64,000 bases of DNA, from the NCBI GenBank assembly GCA_963932145.1, contig OZ010574.1, forward strand, positions 56,140,357 to 56,204,356, in the 5' to 3' direction. Source of the stretch: Acanthosepion lycidas. Lineage: Eukaryota > Mollusca > Cephalopoda > Sepiida > Sepiidae. The notes under the pieces were generated by a model. That model ran no database searches and had not been told where the DNA came from. It was given only the letters and a program-made list of their open reading frames with translations. Within the stretch, counting starts at the first letter, position 1; every line of letters begins with the position of its first letter. A program made the position numbers and the translations under genes. Shown here piece after piece: positions 21,063 to 32,310 of the stretch.

Positions 21063-21347
21063 TTGCAGAGGTGTTGAGGTCTCACACTTGTACACACAGT
21101 CATACTAATATGCACATATACACATCATGCCTACTTTCAAACTAAAAGATATTATGCACTTAACGCACATCCCATTCCCAGTAACTAATAAAATTTGTCA
21201 AAAAGACCAAGGAAGGAATTTTTAGTCTTTCATCTGAAAAACAACTTCAAAGAGGCCGTTTGACCATCACAAGACCTGACCAAAATTAAAAATAAAAACA
21301 AATGAAAACAGCAGATAAATTCACTTTCTTCAGAAACAGTCATTCAC
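20906..21347. other. TATG-rich stretch, (TA)n at 21017-21060, unassigned DNA
   Basis: Degenerate tatgtatg repeats, one pure TA array, then about 290 bp with no recognised feature. Confidence 0.5.
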
Positions 21348-21518
21348 TCCTTTAGTTCACTGCAATTAACAAGCAAGGGTTTGTTTTTCTCCTGATGATG
21401 GCCATTGCTGGCTGAAACTAGTCGAGGAACCTAACTGAAATAATAAAACAAAAAATATAAATATAGTGTGTCTGAAAATTTGAATTTTTTAATTTTTTAA
21501 TATTTTTTATTGTTCAAC
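21348..21518 (+). mobile_element. Repeat with hammerhead-like motif (partner 3262-3420)
   Basis: Same repeat as 3262-3420, better preserved. The ribozyme-like core is at 21378-21431, followed by an A-rich tail (aataataaaacaaaaaa) and tattgttcaa, then a CA/TA microsatellite. Confidence 0.65.
21378..21431 (+). ncRNA. Hammerhead-like motif, possible Penelope-type variant
   Basis: Stem I: GGTT (21378-21381) with AACC (21428-21431), and CTC (21389-21391) with GAG (21424-21426). Core CTGATGA (21392-21398), one extra T, helix II GGCC with GGCT (one G-T pair), GAAAC (21414-21418), TA, GTC (21421-21423). ACTAGT is a palindrome, so helix III could form between two molecules, as in dimeric hammerheads. 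Confidence 0.6.
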
Positions 21519-21531
21519 ACACACACACACA

Positions 21532-21600
<69 letters not shown>
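21519..21600. repeat. (CA)n(TA)n compound microsatellite
   Basis: Short CA then long TA run. Confidence 0.97.
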
Positions 21601-21604
<4 letters not shown>

Positions 21605-21845
21605 TTTCACCCATAGCATGACTCGGAGTTTCATGCACAATGCAATCATCGCGACCCCTGTTATATTATTTTCAACACTATTTATTAGCACTAGCACTAA
21701 ATGTGAGATATCTTGTATTATATATATAAGTGTGCGATGGATAAACGGTCGTCTAAATTACGCAAATATGAAAATAAGACTGACATTAAATTTTCGCAGA
21801 TATATTTACGAAAATGATAGAAAAATATCTTAACGTAGTGAAGTT

Positions 21846-22330
21846 TAAATTTATTCAATAAAATCGTTATTTGCTTCAACCACGGCCTCCAGAAGACTTT
21901 GGAATCTCCTGCAAATCTTCTGGATGGTTTCCTTGTTTAAGTTGGTGAATGTTACCATAATCCTTGCCTTCAGTTCATCGTTGGTGTCACAAGGAGTTCT
22001 GTTGGTCTCTCGTACAACTGCACCCCATATATCATAATCAAGAGGATTGGAGTCTGGGAAGTTACCATTACACTCATCCAACTCTTTCCAAATTCTCTAC
22101 ACTGTCATCAGATTGACGCCCAAACAATCTGCAATGTTCGTGTTAGATGTTCTAGTGCGAATGCTATTAGGTCGGTGCATAATTATTTTTGCACCAACCT
22201 AATACAAACAGTACATCATGTCGTTTCTGGCAGAGTGAATTGCGTGATGGTGCTCTTTTTCCCACAGACGATGGCCAACTGACCCTACTATATTGTGCAG
22301 TCGATCAAACCAAAAACAAACAAGGCGTAT
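21846..22330 (-). pseudogene. Mariner-type transposase, internally deleted
   Basis: The minus frame 22081-21851 holds FPDSNPLDYDIWGAVVRETN and ICRRFQSLLEAVVEANNDF. Upstream, GCGTCAATCTGATGACAGTG is the N-terminal remnant. Compared with 9678-10310, the middle (first and second Asp region) is missing, giving a fusion of N- and C-terminal parts at about 22082. A miniature hairpin element is inserted at 22167-22202. Confidence 0.85.
22167..22202. mobile_element. Minimal mariner-type miniature element (36 bp)
   Basis: TTAGGTCGGTGCATAATT and the facing TTTTTGCACCAACCTAA flanked by TA on each side. Almost only the terminal repeats are left. It interrupts the mariner relic. Confidence 0.75.
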
Positions 22331-22376
22331 TCGCAACCTGTGTACACACACACTTAACAGACACACACACACAGCA

Positions 22377-22446
<70 letters not shown>

Positions 22447-22451
22447 TTTTT
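22377..22451. repeat. (CA)n(TA)n and poly-T
   Basis: CA to about 22408, TA to about 22429, then 23 T. The T run is the poly-A tail of the retrotransposon on the minus strand. Confidence 0.95.
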
Positions 22452-23352
22452 AAGCATTTCACCCCGAGCAAGGCGGGGAGCCCCTAGGACGCAAGGTGTT
22501 ACAGAAAATTTAGAGCAAGATCAGATAGGAGTGATAGAAGGATGACGAGGAGGGTAGTGGAAAGATCAAGGCAACTGGAGATGTCGATTGACATTACATT
22601 TGAATAGCTGGAGATTATAGCTCTCAGGGAAACTGGAATAGGGAAGGGAGTTCCACAGGTGAGAGGTGCGAGACATGAAACTATTGGAGTAGAAGAGACG
22701 GCTACATTTAGGAGTTTCGACAGTGAAGGGGTGAGAGCGGGATGCTAACCTCGTAGGGCGCTTGAACTCATGACGTCTGGGAACCAGCGAATGCAGCTCC
22801 TCGGAGCAATTTTCATGAAAGTATTTGTAGAACAGACAGAGGGAGGCGACGGCGCGTCTGTGAGAAAGTGAATGTAAACGAGATGCCAGAGCAGGGCCAA
22901 CTAAATTGCATATCCGCCTCTGGAGTTTATCAAGAACTCCGAGGCAAACAGAAGGGGCTCCAGACCATATATGGCAGCAATACTCCATGCAAGGGCGAAT
23001 TGTTGATTTGTAGATCTGGAGGATCGATTCCGGGGAGAAAAATTTCCGGCGCGGCACAGGGAGCCAACCTTTCTTTGCGGTGGACGACGCAATAGACTCA
23101 ATGTATTTATTCCATCTCAGGTCAGCAGTCAACGTGAGACCGAGCAGCCGCAGAGAGTTGCTCTCGAGAAGTTGAGCGTTAGACATTCTAATGGAGGGTA
23201 GGGAAGGAACTCTGTGTTGATTAATAGAGAGCAGTTTTGTTTTAGAAGCGTTGAAGTTGACCATCAATTCTTGCTGCAGTTCACAATCGATTGGAGTTCC
23301 TTTTTGAGACGCACGGCCAGGTTAGTTTTGTTAGCGACACTAGATTTGTTTT

Positions 23353-23355
<3 letters not shown>
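22452..23355 (-). pseudogene. Jockey/CR1-like non-LTR retrotransposon, best preserved 3' part
   Basis: The minus frame 23267-22566 (233 codons) is uninterrupted: NASKTKLLSINQ, SLRLLGLTLTADLRWNKYIE, IYKSTIRPCMEYCCHIWSGA, LDKLQRRICNLVGPALASRL, RAVASLCLFYKYFHENCSEE, LWNSLPYSSFPE, ending FKCNVNRHLQLP. This is the palm-thumb border and C-terminus of a Jockey/CR1-type RT; the catalytic YxDD box would lie upstream and is lost. Poly-A tail at 22429-22451. 5' truncated at a TA array, typical of target-primed insertion. Confidence 0.9.

Positions 23356-23357
<2 letters not shown>

Positions 23358-23386
<29 letters not shown>
23358..23386. repeat. (TA)n microsatellite
   Basis: TA run at the 5' truncation point of the retrotransposon. 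Confidence 0.95.
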
Positions 23387-23388
<2 letters not shown>

Positions 23389-24407
23389 CGTCTAATGCTA
23401 TTTTTAGTGGATACCTCTATTCGATTAGATAGTGATTATTACGTCTATCGGCTTGCGCACTCAATAAAACTTAATAAAGGGTATGTGCCTACGGGTAGGG
23501 TTTGATCCTGCTACCCCTTTGTATGAGAATACCTTTTGATCAGCGTGCTGAGAGCATCACTGGACAGCAAGTTTCCCGTTTCACCTTTAATGAATGCACG
23601 TCGACTCGTTCACATATTCTCGAAAGCCATATAGAAACGTAAATGAATCAATTTCTAACGAACTAATGTATTTATTTTTAATCTGACATTAGTAATTCAA
23701 AAATTATATCCATTTCTATTACTTGCGTGTGTGTTTCCTGTTGAGAATTGGAACTTTTGTGTTGTTGAGTATATTTCAAATAACGGCCTAACAATATACA
23801 TCTCGTATTCTGTTTTTATATTATTTTTATTTTTTTCTAAGTGCAAAAAAACAAACAGATTTCATTTTGAATATAGGTAGACATTTTTGAAATGATTGTA
23901 CATTCCAGTCACTTTTGGTGATCTTATTGTTGTGTATAGACTTCCAAGAAATAGTCATATTTTAATTCCGAACATGGTCAGTACATTATGGTCATATTCG
24001 TAGTTGATATTTTTAAAAGTTCTTTTTAAAGTAATGGTTTTTATATTGCTTTAGAGAGGTTTTTTTTTTAACAAATAGAGGAGGTGTGTTACAAATATGT
24101 TCCCGACGAGATTATTGCGTATCGAAATTGGTATGGATTAGGCTGATTGAAATGTCTCCATGTGAAGCTATGATGCGACCATTTTGAAAATACTTAACAG
24201 AAGTAGCCAAAATCCGTGGGAACGATCAGTCATTTGTCCCAAAATTAAATCGCTCATTCGCGGGCAAGAAAAAAACACAATCAAAAACTGAATATAATAT
24301 AAAACTTAATATTAAATGTAATTTTAATATAATAATTACAATATAATATAGTATAATAATAATATAAACTTATTATTAAATGGAACACCTATTAGAGAGG
24401 GATTGCT
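23387..24407. other. Unassigned AT-rich DNA
   Basis: tttttagtggatacctctattcg near 23400 resembles 50925 and 31870 (gtttttagtggatacac). Otherwise nothing recognised. Confidence 0.35.
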
Positions 24408-24585
24408 GAACAGCTAATATATATTAATATATAATGTAATAATTAATATATATTAATATATAATGTAATAATTAATATATATTAATATACAATGTAATAA
24501 TTAATATATATTAATATATAATGTAATAATTAATATATATTAATATATAATGTAATAATTAATATATATTAATATATAATGTAAA
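24408..24585. repeat. AT-only satellite, about 29-30-bp unit, six copies
   Basis: Near-identical units built from taatatatattaatatata and atgtaataat, contiguous from 24408 to 24585. Confidence 0.95.
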
Positions 24586-24789
24586 TCTATTTAAACTCGG
24601 GGTGGGTGAAAAAATCTGGATAAAAGAATTTTCAAATAAATTGGTATCCGAGGATAAATTGAAAACAAAAAAGGCACCAGAAACCATCGAAGAGGGGGAA
24701 AGAAATCGTCTAGTACCTTAAATATCTGGTACAATTCACCCTGATGATCTGATATGGTGAACACTAGCTGGCTCGTTAAGATTTATTGC

Positions 24790-24829
<40 letters not shown>

Positions 24830-25270
24830 GTCCAGGTAAAATAATAATAAATAAGATAATTTATCTATCAACCATAAAAAATCTTTTGTTTTTTGGCGGG
24901 TTTTTTATGTGGTAGCCCACGAAGTATATAACTTGTCTAGTATTTTGTTAGATTACTACTTAATTTTTTTTTTTTTTCGTGAATGACATCGTCTAAATGT
25001 AAGACATGCATTCATCTACATCCGGGTCCTGTTTAACGTCTGTTGCTGTCATTGATTTCAAACCTACTGGTGATGAACAATTTATGGAAAATAATTTCTT
25101 AATTTTTGCTTCTTCGTTTGAATTTAACGTAGGTCTTATTTGATTGGTTGATCTAAGCAAATCCCACAAACCTTATAACAACCCAAACTCTTTTCTTTTT
25201 TTCGCAAAAAGAGGCTGTATTTTGCTTTTAAATCTGACTAAATCGTTCGCTCACCAGTAATTTACAATTG

Positions 25271-25274
<4 letters not shown>
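24586..25274. other. Unassigned DNA with short (TA)n at 24790-24830
   Basis: Nothing else recognised. Confidence 0.35.
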
Positions 25275-25336
<62 letters not shown>

Positions 25337-25337
25337 T
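25275..25337. repeat. (TA)n(TATG)n microsatellite
   Basis: TA run passing into five or six TATG units. Confidence 0.95.
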
Positions 25338-25369
25338 GTGCATTTGTTAAGCAATCCCTCATTTTATAA

Positions 25370-25535
25370 GTTCCATTAAAGACGACAGAAGGATACTGCG
25401 ATGATACATTATATTTAATTTTTCTTGTGTTCGAGCAAGTGATTTCCTTTCTTGATACAAAGTGTGTAAAAACTGTTCAGTATATCCGAAGGATTTCGGC
25501 TATTCTTCTAGCTATTATCAGGGAGGTTTTTTTTT
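25370..25535 (-). mobile_element. Penelope-like element 3' non-coding end
   Basis: Copy of the segment at 1262-1500 (cattaaagacgacagaagg, tttaatttttcttgtg, gtgtgtaaaaactg). The minus-strand motif CCTGATAATAGCTA, TAGCCGAAATCCTTCGG is near 25478-25530. No endonuclease frame is attached here. Confidence 0.65.
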
Positions 25536-25591
25536 ATTTTTAACGAATGTGTGTGTGTCTAGTATGTATGTGTCTAAATTCAGGAGATGAG

Positions 25592-25592
25592 G

Positions 25593-25671
<79 letters not shown>
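25592..25671. repeat. (TA)n microsatellite
   Basis: Pure 80-bp TA run. Confidence 0.97.
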
Positions 25672-25675
<4 letters not shown>

Positions 25676-26954
25676 TTATTTCCTTACCTTCCTTTTCTGT
25701 CCATTATAAAACTAAGTTCAGATCCCAAACTCACTGGTGGTATCAATCAATTTTTTGTGCTGACAGAGTTTACATTTCAATCTTATCTAAGTGTAGTTAG
25801 CCCTATCAGGACGAGGTCTAGATTCATCTCCATTCCGGCCCACCTACAAAACTGTCCATCATTTCTTCGGGGTTTTTTGTGTTGTTTTTTTTTTTTCTCT
25901 CTCTTTTTCCATGGTTGAACTTTTACGGACGCCCATCTCGCATCAGTGCGATACTTGCTGTCATATCGTCAGCTCATACCAGAAAGACAGTCGACGTCGT
26001 CTACAGCCCCCGACTCCCGCTCCACAACGAATGGGGATTAAAAAAGCAACTTTCACAACTGTTACTTTTAGGATCGGATTATTATATACATCCCACTGGG
26101 AGGGTAAACTGATTTTTTGTTCGGGCCACCCACAAAATAAATGGCTTACTGTTACATCAGTACTTTATGTAGATGCGAATAAGAACTGGTTTGTCCTGAA
26201 ATCTCTTCCTATGTCTCGTTGAAATCCAAATACGGACACACAAACAATAATGTCTATATATACTGATACATAGAACTGGAGTAGACAAGTCTGTTCGCTA
26301 TAGTTTTCGAAAATCCATCTATTCGCTTGGAACAAAAGTTTGCAGTTTTTTTTTTTGTTTTTTTTGTTTGTTTTTTTTTTTTTGTTTTTTTTTTTCTTCA
26401 ATAAGTGGCGTTTGACCACATGATTTCATTTCACACGTAACTTCCTTTATGAAATATACCTATTTATAAAATATACGTATTCTGAAAGGTGTCGTTTCAA
26501 TGCATCCTTATATACGACGCGTCTATGCATTGTGAGTTTTGAATGTTTTTACGTTAAAAGCGAAAATGAATTTTTTATTATTTGATGCACTTTTATTTCT
26601 AGAAATTAAAACTCGCAATACAGACAGCAAAATAGTATAGGAACCGTTTATGGAGATAGTGCCATAGCTGAGAGTACTGGTAGTAAATGACAAGCTTAGT
26701 TCAAAAGTGAAAATTATTTCGGTTTTCTTCAAGCCTAGAACTTAGCATCAAACAGAAATATGCCAAGTTCTGGGATGATAGAATCATTGTAGCAGGCCCG
26801 CAATTGTTGTTGATGACCAAAACGAAAGCTGATTTAAAATAATCCAGATCAAACTGCATAGGACTCTATATATTTTGTATAGGCGTTGTAAGGCATGTTG
26901 AAACACTTGGATGCGGGAATCTCTACGAAGTCTGGATGTTTAGCGGAAGAAAAA
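25672..26954. other. Unassigned DNA with poly-T tract
   Basis: Overlapping frames at 25547-26222 carry no known motif. T-rich run at 26347-26399. Confidence 0.3.
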
Positions 26955-26956
26955 TA

Positions 26957-27036
26957 TTAGGTCGGTGCAAAAATAATGTCGTTTTCTCACATAGTAACAT
27001 ATGAGAGAAAACGATATTATTTTTGCACCAACCTAA
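26957..27036. mobile_element. Mariner-type hairpin miniature element, 80 bp
   Basis: Nearly perfect palindrome: TTAGGTCGGTGCAAAAATAA at one end, its complement at the other, TA duplicated on both sides. Centre tcacatagtaacatatgaga. Shape and termini match human MADE1, a miniature Hsmar1-type mariner. Confidence 0.9.
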
Positions 27037-27379
27037 TAATTGACCACATTTCTATCTATGATTCTCTGCTCAAACAGAACAAATCGACTGATTTTTTTTT
27101 TTTAATATCGAATGAACAGTGATAATGGAAAATTGATTTTTTAGAAAAGGTACTGGAGAAAAAGAAATATGCCATTGTTAGCTGCATCCTAAGAATGGGA
27201 TTTTTGTAGCTGTTTATGACAAGGTCTCATACAAGTACCGTTCCCAACTGGGCCGATTAAAAACCTCGGGAATCGATGTAAAGCTTCGGGAATTAAACAA
27301 TTGGAAAGGTGTTGTTTTCTGTCAGCACAACGCCAGACCTCACATCTCTTTGCTGACTCAGCTTTCCATGGATGTTCTG

Positions 27380-27457
27380 TTAGGTTGGTGCAAAAGTAAT
27401 GTCGGTTTTTGACGTATTTTTAACGTCAAAAACCGACATTATTTTTCACCAACCTAA
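27380..27457. mobile_element. Mariner-type hairpin miniature element, 78 bp
   Basis: TTAGGTTGGTGCAAAAGTAA to the inverted terminus; centre gacgtatttttaacgtc. One base is missing in the right terminus (TTTTTCACC) and the left TA is mutated. Confidence 0.9.
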
Positions 27458-27984
27458 TATTACACCAGCAGTACTCATTAGATCTTGCACATTCGAATTA
27501 ACCCTTATTTCGATTCTTACAAAATTCTTTTAATGGGAAGAACTTTATTTTTTTGGAAGCCTATAAAACCACTTCACATTTTCACTAAGAAAGATACAAA
27601 GTTCTGTGAAGATAGAATCATGAAATTGCCTCAACCATAGTGTAAAGTTTAGTAAAGTATTGTAAAAAAATGTTATATATGTGGATGGATAAACCTTTGT
27701 ACAAAATTTTGTCTTTGAAATTCACTTAAAAATCTCTACCTTTGTTCTGGCCCAACAGAACATAAGTTATCGGGTCAATTTAATTGCATCTTGTGAGAAA
27801 GACATGCTAACTAGCCCGTCCTTATATTAAAAAATGCTTCAGAAATAGACTTAACATATTAGTATATTGGTTGGTTAAACGAACAATATGTTTGCACCTT
27901 TAGCAAAAGTCAACACATATGTTGAATATTAGCCATGTAAAAATATTTATTTTCTATTCATAAATCTACAACTTCTCCATGCTT
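27458..27984. other. Unassigned AT-rich DNA
   Basis: Nothing recognised. Confidence 0.3.
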
Positions 27985-28490
27985 CGAATATTGCAACCAC
28001 GTACGGTCCGGTGCTCTTGTTAGATATTTAGAGATTCTTAATAAAATCAAAAGAAGAATCGCAATTTTATTGGTCCTAACCTGGCATCCTGGTTTCAGTA
28101 AGTTAACCACTGACATAATGTACCTTTTCTATAAATACTTTCATGGTAACTTATCTGATGAACTTATGTTACCTAGACATTATGAATTTAAGCGCAGTAC
28201 TAGATTGACAAAAAATCTCATCATTTTACAGTTGAATTGATGAGATGTAACCGCAAGTTCGTTGCTAACAGTTTCTTTACTCGCACTTTTTGCCTGTGGA
28301 ACTATCCTACGGGATCTTACTTTCCATTTAACTTTGATCTTCAAAAATTTATATGCAGTTACAATTGTTATTCATTGTCTTCTTGATTCCACTTCTTTAA
28401 TGTTCGCGACCCTTAATAATGTTTTACACACTCAGCAACCACTTGTGTCTTAGAGGCTTTATTGCCTTACATGGAATGAAATGATTAAAA
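27985..28490 (+). pseudogene. Jockey/CR1-like retrotransposon, diverged 3' part
   Basis: Plus-strand, frameshifted remnant: fragments such as FYKYFHGNLSDEL, HYEFKRSTRLT and a WN box align with the 22.5-kb copy. The tail aggctttattgccttacatgg then gaatgaaatgattaaaaaag is the same 3' end as the copy at 55985-56258. Confidence 0.7.
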
Positions 28491-28897
28491 AAGTAATTTA
28501 ACTTCTTGCTGCAACTGGATAGAAAATGTTAATATTGTAGATGAGATATATTTTGTTTTGTTGGAAGACATTTTATTTGGAAATGACATTAATCAATTTA
28601 AATCAAAACCCCAAAATACATACGTCTACGTTTATACATCTATGGAAATGCGTACTTGTTTGGCAGTCTACGGTACCCCCTTATTAAAATTATTTTCTAT
28701 TGTTGGTGGTCTGTGTTAGAGACTAAACAGTTGAAGTTTCGAATTTATCTTGTGACAATCTCGACTCATCCAAGTAAGCAACACGGGTTTGCTTTTTAAA
28801 GGATATCTACCCTTATTTTTACTTAAATACAAAGTCCTAAGTTATAAAAATCAGCTAAACCTATTGTAGACACACTTGAATATGTTCTCGACAGTCA
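28491..28897. other. Unassigned AT-rich DNA
   Basis: Nothing recognised. Confidence 0.3.
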
Positions 28898-28905
28898 TTT
28901 CTAAT

Positions 28906-30692
28906 TAGGTACCTCCGCTTTTTCGCGGAAAACAGCATAGCGTATTGAAAAAGGCTATAAACTTAATAAAAATAAAGTTTTGTCGTCAAAATGTTTATGT
29001 TATTATTAAGATGAAAGACCAAAGTATTTTTAATTATTTTTTTTTATTTTTTTAATCCTTTCTAACGCCTTCGAAATTTTGGTTAAAATCTTCTTTTGTT
29101 TACGTCATCGCGTTGGCTAACTAATAACATTTACGTTTTTGTGTGTTTTTTTTTTCCGTTGAAAACACATTGATTTGGAAATTCTTGTAAAAATCAAATA
29201 ATTGTCCAATTTTAATGAAATTTACAGAACTTATTCACAAATAAATGAAATTATTTTTTTATGTTCTTTTTAGAAAATTTTGGTATTCTTTTTTAAATAT
29301 GTTACCCCCACTTCCTTAACTTTATGGAATTTCAAACAAAACCTTTCTATTTCCTGATATTTTTTTCTTTTTGTTAAGAGTAGGAGTCCTTGGAGATTGT
29401 AAATCATCTCCTTTTTTTAAAAAATTTGAGCTATTCTAACTGAAAATCTACTCTGAATTGAAAAAAATAATGAATCTAATAAAACTATGACATTATTTAA
29501 TTAGAAAAGGTTTTGATTGCTTTTGTAAATAAGTTATATTAAGGACATTATTGTCTGAAGAAATAAAAAAATTTTTTTCATTTTTTTAAAAATTTTAATT
29601 ATAATAATTTATAATACTTTAAAATCGTGTAAAATTCTGTATTGGGCTATTTCTTGGATGTGATATAGTAATTAAGTGGAAACAAAATTTACAAATCCAA
29701 AATTGAAAAGATTAATAAATTTAGTTGAGCTATTTTATTTTTAAAATATTTTTTTTTTTATTTTGTATTTTTTTTACTTAATACGTTCCTTATTTTCCTG
29801 TATGGTTGACAGTAATTGCCATTATTATGATTTAAAAGTTTTGTCCCTTTATTAGCTCGCTTCAGTTACGTTTCAACAGGTTTTCAAAATTTCCATTCAG
29901 CTTTAAAAGTTTAAAGCTTAAACTAAGTTTTACTTTCTTCAATTACTATTTCGCTAAATATTTTTATTTTATGTATTTACATTAGTGTGGGTCATACTTC
30001 AATTGAATAATCATGGTATTCCATTTGTTATTAAATTATAAAATAAACTGAAGAAAATTTTATAGTATTTTATATATTTTTTTTTATTTTTGCATCTTCG
30101 AAAGGTAAATAAAAGTCAATAAAATATTAAATAAATGCGGAAAATATTTTCCTTTGTAAAAATTACTAGGTTGTTAACAAAAATGCCTTCACTTAGATTT
30201 CTGACAATAGAAATATTTGTCTATCATTGTAGCTGTCATCGTTTCGTCAATCAGCAGTCCATCAAACGTTGGATCAGATGAACAGGACCAATCGCTAATA
30301 ATTGGTTGTATATTATTTTTTATGCTATAAGTAAGTAATATTTATCTTAAATCAGATTAATTTAACTTTAAGTTACCTAACTTTTCTAAAATAAAGTGTC
30401 AGAAATATAGATTTATTTTTTGAAAGAATTTCAAATTAGAAAAATTAGTTTTGTTTAAAATTAAGAAAATGGCCGCTTTTAAGAAAATTTTAAGAAATCG
30501 AAATTAAATTTGACATTCCAACCTATATAATTTCTACCAGAAATACACCAGAATATTTTACTTAATAAATTTAATTATCAAGCTTTCAATTAAAGCTAAA
30601 ATGAAATCTTCAAGAAAGATTTTTTTCATTTTTAAAATTTAATTTTAAACCTTAGGTATCAAAAATATATGCCCCTAAAGTGGAGGTACCTA
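28906..30692. mobile_element. Non-autonomous hAT-like transposon, 1.79 kb, intact ends
   Basis: Inverted termini TAGGTACCTCCGCTTTT (28906) and TAGGTACCTCCACTTTA (complement of 30676-30692), flanked by an exact 8-bp duplication TTTCTAAT (28898-28905 and 30693-30700). 8-bp duplications point to hAT or a related superfamily. The interior is strongly AT-rich and lacks any open frame over 60 codons, so it must have moved with a transposase supplied in trans. No other copy is in this window. Confidence 0.85.
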
Positions 30693-30700
30693 TTTCTAAT

Positions 30701-31024
30701 ACATTCATATTAAAATACACATTCGTTTTGTTCCTTTTCTAAAATTATTCTTCTTCTTTGAAAGAAATCGACCCAGTGTAAGCCTTGATTTAATTTTATC
30801 AAATGATCCATTCATGAGTTTATTTGTTATGAAAAAATGCTTTTATTATCACACATATACACATATGCAATTATCTGCACAGAGTTAAGAGCGTGTAATT
30901 TCATAGTTACACATATCAGTATATATAAATATATAAAAACATTCACAATCACTCACACACATGCGTATGTGCGTATGTGCGCATGTGAGTCTATACACTT
31001 GTACGAATGAATTCATTTGTCGAC

Positions 31025-31025
<1 letters not shown>
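30701..31025. other. Unassigned AT-rich DNA
   Basis: Nothing recognised. Confidence 0.3.
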
Positions 31026-31108
<83 letters not shown>

Positions 31109-31110
31109 GT
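31026..31110. repeat. (TA)n(TATG)n microsatellite
   Basis: 70 bp of TA, then TATG units. Confidence 0.97.
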
Positions 31111-31673
31111 ATCTGCGTGTTTACAACCAAGAAAACAATAGAAATATAGACATAAACACTTTTATAATTCGGTGAAACCGAATTTCTCCCGTCACGTTAA
31201 ATTGGGTGAGGTCAAAGATTATTAGATTTTTTGTTTGTTTGATATATATTTTCGTCCTTTTTCATCATCCATCCTTTAAAAAAAATACAAAGAATGTCGC
31301 GCAGAAACTTGTCTGTTGTCAAAAGACGTCAGAGATATCAGATCTGATGACCACTCCTTTTTTATTTCTTTCCATCTCTTTAGATACTTTCTGATTTACC
31401 GTCATGACTTCTCCTCTATGACGACATCCTGATTTTTTTGTATTATCTCTCAAACACCTTCTCTCTATTTCCTTTATATTCTTTCTAACAAATTATTCCT
31501 GACTTTTTGTGAATATTTGTCTATCATTTATTTCTCTATATACATCTCTCGGTATAATAATACATAATTTTAAATCGAATACCCCATAATTAGCGATAAA
31601 ATTTGGATATTAGATAATTCAAGCCGGAATAATATTATTCATGACATAAGGATAAAGCCCGCCCCGCCACGCC

Positions 31674-31675
<2 letters not shown>
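31111..31675. other. Unassigned AT-rich DNA
   Basis: gtcgcgcagaaacttgtctgttgtc and acgtcagagatatcagatctgat (31293-31350) recur inverted at 35045-35105, so this part is a dispersed repeat. The remainder is unassigned. Confidence 0.45.
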
Positions 31676-31748
<73 letters not shown>

Positions 31749-31776
31749 AAGAAATTATATCGGGTATAAATATATA

Positions 31777-31842
<66 letters not shown>

Positions 31843-31860
31843 CGATATAATTTCTTATTA
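31676..31860. repeat. TA arrays with perfect 20-bp inverted arms
   Basis: TA runs at 31676-31733 and about 31786-31840. AAGAAATTATATCGGGTATA (31749-31768) is the exact complement of 31837-31856, with only TA-rich sequence between. Confidence 0.9.
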
Positions 31861-31980
31861 GTATCAACGTTGTTTTTAGTGGATACACGTGTTTCACAAA
31901 GTAGTTTTGTTTTTCAATGTTGACACTATCCATATGTACATTCTATCTGCGATAATGTGTACTCTTTCCTCATAAATTTA

Positions 31981-32022
31981 AGATAATTTACAGCTAACCA
32001 GATAGATAGATATTAACAGGCT

Positions 32023-32061
<39 letters not shown>

Positions 32062-32108
32062 GATGCTGAGATAGCTAGATACATAGATACAGAGATATTT
32101 ACAGGCTG

Positions 32109-32153
<45 letters not shown>

Positions 32154-32176
32154 TTAACAGGTTGAGATAGCTATCC

Positions 32177-32220
<44 letters not shown>
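31981..32220. repeat. (GATA)n and (TCTA)n inverted arrays with higher-order units
   Basis: GATA arrays interrupted by attaacaggctgaga-type spacers up to 32170, then TCTA to 32220. The two orientations meet at about 32172, forming a potential hairpin. Confidence 0.9.
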
Positions 32221-32221
<1 letters not shown>

Positions 32222-32310
32222 AAAGTCTCTTCATCTTTAAGAAGGCCGTCCAACATTCGCTGCCGTAAAGGAGGCCGATGTCACGTAACAGTAATCTTTT
32301 TTTTTTTTTT

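Noticed and set aside
26957..27036. Human DNA contamination suggested by the MADE1-like element
   Set aside because: Several diverged copies are nested in invertebrate-type RTE, Penelope and mariner relics, so they belong to this genome.
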